In this document: positions 8,022 through 12,339 of the stretch, in pieces
Numbering within the stretch: the stretch's first letter is position 1
Layout of the letters: every line of letters begins with the position of its first letter
Position numbers and translations under genes: made by a program
The notes under the pieces: generated by a model
What the model saw: only the letters and a program-made list of their open reading frames with translations
What the model was told of the DNA's origin: nothing
Database searches by the model: none
NCBI GenBank assembly: GCA_030150665.1
Contig: JASLFJ010000035.1
Coordinates: 1 to 12,339 of the forward strand
Length of the DNA: 12,339 nt
Direction: 5' to 3'
From: Enterococcaceae bacterium
Lineage (GTDB): Bacteria > Bacillota > Bacilli > Lactobacillales > Catellicoccaceae

Positions 8022-8574
8022 AGCGATTCATTGTCTCTTTAAAACTGGCACCTTCTACCCAAAATAACGCGGCATCTGCAGCAGATAAAATACCTTCTTC
8101 AATTTTAGGTATTTCTGTATCTAAAAAACGACTTAAAACATAATCAACAATACTAACTGGCCCTTTAGGACGATCAATACCTACACGAATTCTTGGAAAC
8201 TGCTTTGTATCTAAAGCACGAATAATATCTTTAATCCCATTATGTCCTCCAGCAGATCCTTGCTCTCTTAATCTTAATGTACCAACAGGAAGATCTAGAT
8301 CATCATAAATGACTAATACATCATCCGTATCTAATCGGTAGTAGTGCATCAAACTCGCTACTGCACTTCCTGATAAGTTCATATAAGTTTGAGGTTTGCC
8401 TATGATCACTTTTTCACCATTAAGATGTGTAATATAAATATCGGTTTCTGCTTGATGTGTATCAAAATCCCCACCTAAACGACTAACCAGTTGATCGACA
8501 ACCATAAAGCCTACATTATGTCTTGTATGATCATATTTAACTCCTGGATTTCCTAATCCAATCACTAATTTCAT
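8008..8574 (-). CDS. pth: Peptidyl-tRNA hydrolase Pth
   Basis: Pth cleaves the ester bond of peptidyl-tRNAs released from ribosomes and so recycles tRNA; it is generally essential. The 188-residue protein has the standard features: MKLVIGLGNPG (1-11) with the conserved Asn9; TRHNVGF (17-23) with catalytic His19; the KPQTYMNLSG segment (60-69) with Asn66; the YDDLDLPVG loop (90-98) with the conserved acidic residue; and GGHNGIKDI (109-117) with Asn112. I place the start at the ATG 8574-8572, which gives exactly the family N-terminus and has a GGTAGGGA site upstream. An upstream in-frame ATG at 8598 would add eight unconserved residues and lies almost at the predicted transcription start. It is the first gene of the minus-strand cluster and is transcribed divergently from ldh. 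Confidence 0.96.
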   Translation of the reverse strand: MKLVIGLGNPGVKYDHTRHNVGFMVVDQLVSRLGGDFDTHQAETDIYITHLNGEKVIIGKPQTYMNLSGSAVASLMHYYRLDTDDVLVIYDDLDLPVGTLRLREQGSAGGHNGIKDIIRALDTKQFPRIRVGIDRPKGPVSIVDYVLSRFLDTEIPKIEEGILSAADAALFWVEGASFKETMNRFNAK

Positions 8575-8613
8575 ATATAAATCCCTACCTTTTATCATAT
8601 ACTATTTATACTT

Positions 8614-8622
8614 ATTATATCA
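8614..8622 (-). promoter_or_regulatory. Extended -10 promoter for pth and the downstream cluster
   Basis: On the minus strand a consensus TATAAT (8619-8614) is preceded by TGA in TGTG context, giving an extended -10 motif. There is no good -35 element at 16-18 bases, which extended -10 promoters tolerate. Transcription would begin near 8607, giving a leader of about 33 bases before the pth start codon. It is the only promoter I could support ahead of the cluster. Confidence 0.6.
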
Positions 8623-8709
8623 CATTTTAAAAGAACTTCATGACGCAACTTTTTTGTAACACATCTATATAATACAGCACATAATTCTGTTATCATAAAA
8701 AAAGCTCTA

Positions 8710-8738
8710 TTGCGATACATAAAAGATCATGTTATACT
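8710..8738 (+). promoter_or_regulatory. Promoter of ldh
   Basis: A -35 element TTGCGA (8710-8715) is followed after exactly 17 bases by TATACT (8733-8738), with a TG one base before it (8730-8731), making an extended -10. Transcription would begin near 8745, giving a leader of about 33 bases. The -10 lies inside the inverted repeat 8727-8748. Confidence 0.7.
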
Positions 8739-8748
8739 TTGAACATGA
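8727..8748. repeat. Inverted repeat over the ldh -10 element (candidate operator)
   Basis: TCATGTT (8727-8733) and AACATGA (8742-8748) are perfect 7-base inverted copies separated by eight bases. Together they cover the whole ldh -10 box and the probable start point. The placement would suit a repressor site. It does not match the Rex (TTGTGA-type) or CcpA cre consensus that I would expect for a fermentation gene. No binding protein can be named. Confidence 0.4.
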
Positions 8749-8760
8749 ATTATAAATTCA
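8746..8760. repeat. Second small palindrome at the ldh transcription start
   Basis: TGAATT (8746-8751) and AATTCA (8755-8760) are inverted copies around three bases. The element shares the bases TGA with the neighbouring repeat 8727-8748 and lies in the first bases of the predicted ldh leader. It is short and A/T-rich, so chance is a real possibility. Confidence 0.3.
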
Positions 8761-8777
8761 GAAAGGATGGGAATTTC

Positions 8778-9746
8778 ATGTCTGTAGAACAAATTAAAGA
8801 TCATCAAAAAGTGATAGTCGTGGGTGATGGTGCTGTAGGTTCAAGTTATGCCTTTGCTTTAGTCACACAAAATATTGCTCAAGAAATTGGTATTATCGAT
8901 ATTGATAAAGATAAAACTGAAGGAGATGCTCTTGATTTATCACATGCTTTAGCATTTACTTCTCCTAAAAAAATCTATTCAGCAACATATGCAGATTGTC
9001 ATGATGCAGATATCGTAGTCATTACTGCAGGAGCTGCACAAAAACCAGGAGAGACTCGTCTTGATCTTGTTCATAAAAACTTACGGATCTTCAAACAAAT
9101 TGTTGATGAAATTGTAAGTTCAGGATTTAACGGTATCTTCCTTGTAGCAACAAATCCTGTAGATATTTTAACATATGCTACATGGAAGTTTTCAGGATTT
9201 CCAAAACATCGTGTTATCGGCTCTGGAACATCTCTTGATTCTGCTCGATTCCGTCAAGCCATTGCAGAAGTTATTGGTGTAGATGCACGTAATGTTCATG
9301 GTTATATTTTAGGAGAACACGGTGATACAGAATTTCCAGTATGGTCTCATGCTAATGTAGCTGGTCTACAAATTTATGAATGGGTGAAAGATCATCCAGA
9401 AATCGATGAAGAAGCTCTTGTAAATATCTTCTTCCAAGTTAGAGACGTCGCATATACAATTATCGATAAAAAAGGAGCTACATTCTACGGTATTGCTGTT
9501 GCGTTAGCACGTATTACTAAAGCTATTTTAAATAATGAACATTCTGTACTACCACTTTCTGTTTATTTAGATGGAGAATATGGTCAAGAAGATATCTATA
9601 TTGGTGCACCTGCAGTTATTAACCGTCAAGGTATCCAGACAGTTATTGAAATCCCACTTTCTGATGCAGAACAAAACAAAATGAAATTATCAGCAGATGC
9701 TTTACGCAAAGTCTTAAAAGAAGCATTCGAACAGTTAGAAGACTAA
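8778..9746 (+). CDS. ldh: L-lactate dehydrogenase, fructose-1,6-bisphosphate-responsive type
   Basis: The enzyme reduces pyruvate to L-lactate and regenerates NAD+ at the end of glycolysis in the cytoplasm. The 322-residue protein has the NAD-binding glycine loop VGDGAVGSS (15-23) and an acidic residue after the second strand (IIDID, 39-43). Gln88 in AAQKPGETR marks lactate rather than malate dehydrogenase. The TNPVD motif is at 125-129, LDSARFR (153-159) holds the substrate-binding Asp154 and Arg157, and GEHGD (179-183) holds catalytic His181. Arg159 and His174 match the Arg/His pair that binds fructose bisphosphate in allosteric bacterial enzymes, so activation by that sugar is likely. I start at the ATG 8778, preceded by AAAGGA ten bases upstream. 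An in-frame TTG at 8739 lies before the predicted transcription start. A terminator directly follows, so it is a single-gene transcript. Confidence 0.96.
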   Translation: MSVEQIKDHQKVIVVGDGAVGSSYAFALVTQNIAQEIGIIDIDKDKTEGDALDLSHALAFTSPKKIYSATYADCHDADIVVITAGAAQKPGETRLDLVHKNLRIFKQIVDEIVSSGFNGIFLVATNPVDILTYATWKFSGFPKHRVIGSGTSLDSARFRQAIAEVIGVDARNVHGYILGEHGDTEFPVWSHANVAGLQIYEWVKDHPEIDEEALVNIFFQVRDVAYTIIDKKGATFYGIAVALARITKAILNNEHSVLPLSVYLDGEYGQEDIYIGAPAVINRQGIQTVIEIPLSDAEQNKMKLSADALRKVLKEAFEQLED

Positions 9747-9759
9747 ATAAGAAGATTTT

Positions 9760-9788
9760 AAAAAGATTCCTTTTGGAATCTTTTTTTT
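9760..9788 (+). terminator. Intrinsic terminator of ldh
   Basis: An 11-bp stem (9760-9770 and 9775-9785) with a TTTT loop is followed by a T-run ending at 9788. It starts 13 bases after the ldh stop codon. The A-rich left arm might also allow weak function on the minus strand, but no minus-strand gene reaches it. Confidence 0.88.
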
Positions 9789-9841
9789 ATGTCAAATAAC
9801 TTATAAATCATCACTTCAACATTCGCTTTTTCAACGATTTA

Positions 9842-9850
9842 TGGTAAAAT
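9842..9850 (+). promoter_or_regulatory. Probable extended -10 promoter of the L,D-transpeptidase gene
   Basis: TGGTAAAAT (9842-9850) is a TG-n-TAAAAT extended -10 element with five of six consensus -10 bases. No convincing -35 stands 16-18 bases upstream. Transcription would start near 9857, leaving a leader of about 50 bases that contains the A/T palindrome at 9863-9886. A second extended -10-like TGTTATATT (9876-9884) would start too close to the ribosome binding site to be favoured. Confidence 0.5.
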
Positions 9851-9862
9851 ATAGCTATCTTA

Positions 9863-9886
9863 TAAATATATGATATGTTATATTTA
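9863..9886. repeat. A/T inverted repeat in the leader of the L,D-transpeptidase gene
   Basis: TAAATATA (9863-9870) and TATATTTA (9879-9886) are perfect 8-base inverted copies separated by eight bases. The element ends six bases before the AAAGGAGG ribosome binding site at 9893-9900. It may be a protein site at the promoter or a weak leader hairpin. All paired bases are A or T, so RNA stability would be low. Confidence 0.4.
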
Positions 9887-9906
9887 CATTTTAAAGGAGG
9901 ATTTTT

Positions 9907-11292
9907 ATGACCCAAATGCGCCGAAACCAAAAAAAAAGGCATCCTTGGCGTTATGGCTCAATTATTGTACTCATATTATTAATTGGAACTTATCTATATA
10001 AAACAACACAATATGAACATAGGTTCTTACCTGGTACTCAAGTCAACGGTATTAATATTGGTAAACAATCTGTAGATGTAGCCAATCATACTTTAGAACA
10101 AGCACTGACCCAGCAAGCATTTGAAATTCAATTAGATGGACAGTCTTGGAAAACATTATCCAAACATGATTTAGGAATCAGAACTGACTTTAAACCCGAA
10201 CTTCAACATCAACTAGAGCAACAAAACCATTGGGCATGGCCTCTTGCTTATGTCACACCCATCGGAAAAAAGAAATTAAAAAATGTTGATTTTGATGAAC
10301 AAGTACTGAATAAAACACTAGAACAAGTCAGCGCAGATCTTCAAAAAGTCAATGAGAAAAGAGAACCTACAGAAAATGCGCGTATTGAAAAACAAAATGG
10401 GGAATTTGTCATTATTCCAGAACAAAACGGAAATCAACTGGATATTCCAATTATTCAAGATACACTAAAACAAGCTATCGTATCCGGACAATCGAGCTTA
10501 GATATTAGCTCATTGAAAAAAACTCCTGACATTACTGAATCAAGTCCTGAAATTAAAGAGGGAATGCAACAAATTCATAATATCACGACAGCTGATTATA
10601 GTTATATTATTAACGGTCAAACCGTACCCATCCCTAAAGAAACCCTTTTAGATTGGATTCAATTTGATCAAGGAACCGTATCATTAGATCCTAATGCTGT
10701 ATCCAATTATGTTGCTGAACTAGGTGCAACTTATGATACGAATTCTGTTCCAACATCTTTTCAAAGTACACTAAGAGGGACTGTATCTGTTCCCCCAGGA
10801 ACCTATGGATGGAGTATTCAAACCAATGCAGAAGCAGAACAACTCACACAAGATATTTTATCTGGAGAAGGCATGCACCGTCCACCTATTACTCAAGGAA
10901 GTGCTACACCCGATCAACCACTAATTGGTGATACATATATTGAAGTTGATCTTCAAAACCAACATATGTGGTACTATAAAAATGGTGCTTTATTTTTAAA
11001 TACAGATATTGTCACTGGAAAACCCTCTACACCTACTCCTGCAGGAGTGTTTTATGTGTGGAATAAAGAAAGAAATACTGTACTTTCTGGACCGACTTGG
11101 CGCTCTCCTGTTGATTATTGGATGCCAATTGACTGGACTGGCGTAGGCATTCATGACTCTAACTGGCAATCTGCTTATGGAGGCAATTTATGGCAAACCG
11201 TAGGCTCTCATGGTTGCGTAAATACACCTCCTTCTGTAGTAGCCCAACTCTTTGAAAATACGGCTGTAGGTACACCTGTTGTTGTTTATTAA
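9907..11292 (+). CDS. L,D-transpeptidase with YkuD catalytic domain (Ldt(fm)-like)
   Basis: Enzymes of this family make 3-to-3 peptidoglycan cross-links outside the membrane using a catalytic cysteine; the Enterococcus faecium member Ldt(fm) can bypass beta-lactam-sensitive D,D-transpeptidases. The 461-residue protein has a basic N-terminus and one uncleaved-looking membrane anchor (about 15-31). Two putative peptidoglycan-binding (PG_binding_4-like) regions follow at about 40-190 and 215-330. The C-terminal YkuD domain runs from about 340 to 461. The catalytic signature is complete: His416 in GIHDS and SHGC with His435 and Cys437. The His-to-Cys spacing of 21 matches Ldt(fm) (His421, Cys442), as does overall length. 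The start is the ATG 9907, six bases after AAAGGAGG. It has its own promoter and ends at a strong two-way terminator, so it is monocistronic. Preferred substrate cannot be read from sequence. Confidence 0.93.
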   Translation: MTQMRRNQKKRHPWRYGSIIVLILLIGTYLYKTTQYEHRFLPGTQVNGINIGKQSVDVANHTLEQALTQQAFEIQLDGQSWKTLSKHDLGIRTDFKPELQHQLEQQNHWAWPLAYVTPIGKKKLKNVDFDEQVLNKTLEQVSADLQKVNEKREPTENARIEKQNGEFVIIPEQNGNQLDIPIIQDTLKQAIVSGQSSLDISSLKKTPDITESSPEIKEGMQQIHNITTADYSYIINGQTVPIPKETLLDWIQFDQGTVSLDPNAVSNYVAELGATYDTNSVPTSFQSTLRGTVSVPPGTYGWSIQTNAEAEQLTQDILSGEGMHRPPITQGSATPDQPLIGDTYIEVDLQNQHMWYYKNGALFLNTDIVTGKPSTPTPAGVFYVWNKERNTVLSGPTWRSPVDYWMPIDWTGVGIHDSNWQSAYGGNLWQTVGSHGCVNTPPSVVAQLFENTAVGTPVVVY

Positions 11293-11297
11293 CGATC

Positions 11298-11347
11298 ATA
11301 AAATAAAAAGAACTGATCATCTAACTGATCAGTTCTTTTTATTTTAT
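11298..11347. terminator. Two-way terminator between convergent genes
   Basis: A perfect 22-bp stem (11298-11319 and 11326-11347) encloses a six-base loop. The GAACTGATCA core is flanked by an A-rich left side and a T-rich right side, so each strand ends in a T-rich run. It begins six bases after the L,D-transpeptidase stop and lies 21 bases beyond the ytpR stop, serving both transcripts. Confidence 0.88.
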
Positions 11348-11368
11348 TTAGATCAATAACATAACTAT

Positions 11369-11995
11369 CTAGGAAAATAATTCAGAAAGAGATACACCTA
11401 TAGGTGTATCCTCAGCTAGCTCCATAATACCAGACGGATACTCTCCAAAAAGGCCTAGCTCTTTTGCTGAACATAACATTCCCTCACTGACAACACCTCT
11501 TAACTTGCCAGGCCAAATCATCATCCCATTAGGCATCAATGCCCCTTCTGTAGCCACTACTGTCACTAATCCTGCACGTACATTACTTGCTCCACAAACA
11601 ATTTGAAGTAAAGGATGCTCTTTTGTAGAAACTTGTACTTGTGTAACAGATAAATGATCTGAATCAGGATGGGGCTCACACGTGACCACACGCCCAGATA
11701 TAATTTTAGGCTGAATATCATAAACAAAATCTTCTGACATATGATGATCTGAAACTATGTTTTGTAGCGTATGATATTGTGATTGTGTTAATAAAACAGG
11801 TCCAGAACCTGTCAACTCTGGTAATATTTCTTGAATATTAAAGAAATTCCATCCTAATGTTATCTTTTGTTTAGGATCATAAATTCTGACAATGTTATCC
11901 TTTTTCTCTACTGCAATATCTTGATCAGGTGTACTTGCATGTGTCATTACACATAAAACATCACCAATTCCTTGTGGATTATAACAAACTCCCAT
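11369..11995 (-). CDS. ytpR: YtpR family tRNA-binding domain protein
   Basis: A 208-residue cytoplasmic protein. The N-terminal part (about 1-90) is the small domain specific to YtpR proteins (DUF4479-like), starting MGVCYNPQGIGDVL. The C-terminal part (about 96-205) is an EMAPII/PheT-type tRNA-binding OB fold. It shows GRVVTCEPHPDSDHL (101-115), QIVCGASNVRAG (131-142), KLRGVVSEGMLCSAKELGL (164-182). The same OB fold forms the N-terminal domain of the bacterial PheRS beta chain, but here it stands alone, with no synthetase domains. Its cellular role is not established. The start is the ATG 11995-11993, which overlaps the stop of the upstream stress protein gene by one base. The ribosome binding site GGAGGAG lies within that gene's last codons, so translation is probably coupled. 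Transcription ends at the two-way terminator. Confidence 0.92.
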   Translation of the reverse strand: MGVCYNPQGIGDVLCVMTHASTPDQDIAVEKKDNIVRIYDPKQKITLGWNFFNIQEILPELTGSGPVLLTQSQYHTLQNIVSDHHMSEDFVYDIQPKIISGRVVTCEPHPDSDHLSVTQVQVSTKEHPLLQIVCGASNVRAGLVTVVATEGALMPNGMMIWPGKLRGVVSEGMLCSAKELGLFGEYPSGIMELAEDTPIGVSLSELFS

Positions 11996-12339
11996 TAGTG
12001 CTCCTCCTCTGATTGATCTGGTCGAATGACTAAAACATCACAAGGGGCATTTAATACAATATGATTACTCACACTACCCATCATGACACGTTCAACAGTA
12101 CTTAAGCCAGATTGTCCAATAACAATTAAATCGATATGATATTCTGGAACGACTTCATCTAAGATTACCGATCTTGGTGATCCATAACCTAAAATAGTAT
12201 CCACTTCAGTTAATCCTGCAATACGTGCATACTCTTTTTTTTGTGCTAAAATGCGCTCCATTTCATTACTTTCATTTTGAAGTAATTCTGCATTCATACT
12301 AGAATAGCCGACAATGCCGTAAGATTGATGTTCTATAAT
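11995..12339 (-). CDS. Universal stress protein UspA family (N-terminus beyond window edge)
   Basis: The reading frame is open to the right edge, giving 114 residues. An internal ATG at 12297-12295 exists, but the codons before it (reading IIEHQSYGIVGYSS) continue the Usp fold, so the true start lies outside; about 40 residues are missing compared with the usual 140-160. The nucleotide-binding signature is intact: GQSG followed by nine residues and GS (GQSGLSTVERVMMGS), matching the G-2X-G-9X-G(S/T) motif of ATP-binding Usp proteins. It is preceded by IDLIVI and followed by CDVLVIRP, the last beta strand. Such proteins are small cytoplasmic dimers linked to survival of starvation and other stress; the specific role is unknown. 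The C-terminus is acidic (SEEEH), and its GAG codons double as the ytpR ribosome binding site. The promoter is not in the window. Confidence 0.92.
   Translation of the reverse strand: MIEHQSYGIVGYSSMNAELLQNESNEMERILAQKKEYARIAGLTEVDTILGYGSPRSVILDEVVPEYHIDLIVIGQSGLSTVERVMMGSVSNHIVLNAPCDVLVIRPDQSEEEH

Noticed and set aside
8575..8598. Upstream start for pth adding eight residues
   Set aside because: The extra residues are not part of the family. The ATG at 8574 gives the standard MKLVIGLGNPG start with a ribosome binding site.
8668..8673. Perfect TATAAT on the plus strand in the pth-ldh gap
   Set aside because: No -35 at proper spacing and no TG extension. The 8710-8738 promoter is better placed for ldh.
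8739..8777. N-terminal extension of ldh from a TTG at 8739
   Set aside because: The TTG directly follows the predicted -10 box and lies upstream of the likely transcription start. The ATG at 8778 has a ribosome binding site and gives the normal LDH N-terminus.
8599..8777. Rex or CcpA (cre) operator, riboswitch or T-box in the divergent region
   Set aside because: I searched by eye for TTGTGA-type palindromes, the cre consensus and a long structured leader. None was found, and both predicted leaders are only about 33 bases.
1..12339. Mobile element, defence system, CRISPR array, prophage or tRNA/rRNA gene
   Set aside because: Apart from intergenic regions of roughly 200 bases or less, all sequence is accounted for by conserved housekeeping genes. 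No transposase, spaced direct repeats, cloverleaf pattern or unfamiliar gene cluster was seen.

Overview
The window is chromosomal housekeeping DNA from a low-GC, non-sporulating Firmicute of the Lactobacillales. It looks most like an Enterococcaceae member (Enterococcus, Vagococcus or a relative). I infer this from three things: A/T-rich sequence with strong AGGAGG-type ribosome binding sites; the gene order pth-mfd-flippase-yabO-divIC-yabR-tilS-hpt; and an allosteric-type L-lactate dehydrogenase beside a homologue of the enterococcal L,D-transpeptidase Ldt(fm). Genus cannot be fixed without a search.

Layout. Positions 1-8574, minus strand, hold one co-directional cluster, read from high to low coordinates: pth, mfd, a SpoVB/MurJ-family flippase, yabO (rqcP), divIC, yabR, tilS and the start of hpt, which runs off the left edge. 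This is the Bacillus pth-to-ftsH neighbourhood without its sporulation genes (spoVT, yabP, yabQ, spoIIE). An internal promoter precedes divIC. A strong intrinsic terminator lies between yabR and tilS, immediately in front of the tilS ribosome binding site. Positions 8575-8777 are a divergent promoter region between pth (minus) and ldh (plus). ldh ends at a terminator (9760-9788), followed by an independently promoted L,D-transpeptidase gene. A long two-way terminator (11298-11347) separates that gene from a convergent minus-strand pair at the right edge: a universal stress protein (5' end cut off) and ytpR, joined by a one-base stop/start overlap.

How the genes fit together. The left cluster combines translation fidelity and rescue (Pth, RqcP/YabO, TilS, YabR), transcription-coupled repair (Mfd), envelope assembly and division (flippase, DivIC) and purine salvage (Hpt). 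The centre holds the fermentative NAD+-regenerating enzyme and a peptidoglycan cross-linking enzyme.

I saw no mobile element, CRISPR array, phage gene, defence island, tRNA or rRNA. The gene content is ordinary. The points worth a second look are regulatory: the terminator and competing hairpin in front of tilS, inverted repeats over the ldh promoter, and an A/T palindrome in the leader of the L,D-transpeptidase gene. I found no convincing sign of a new multi-gene system.
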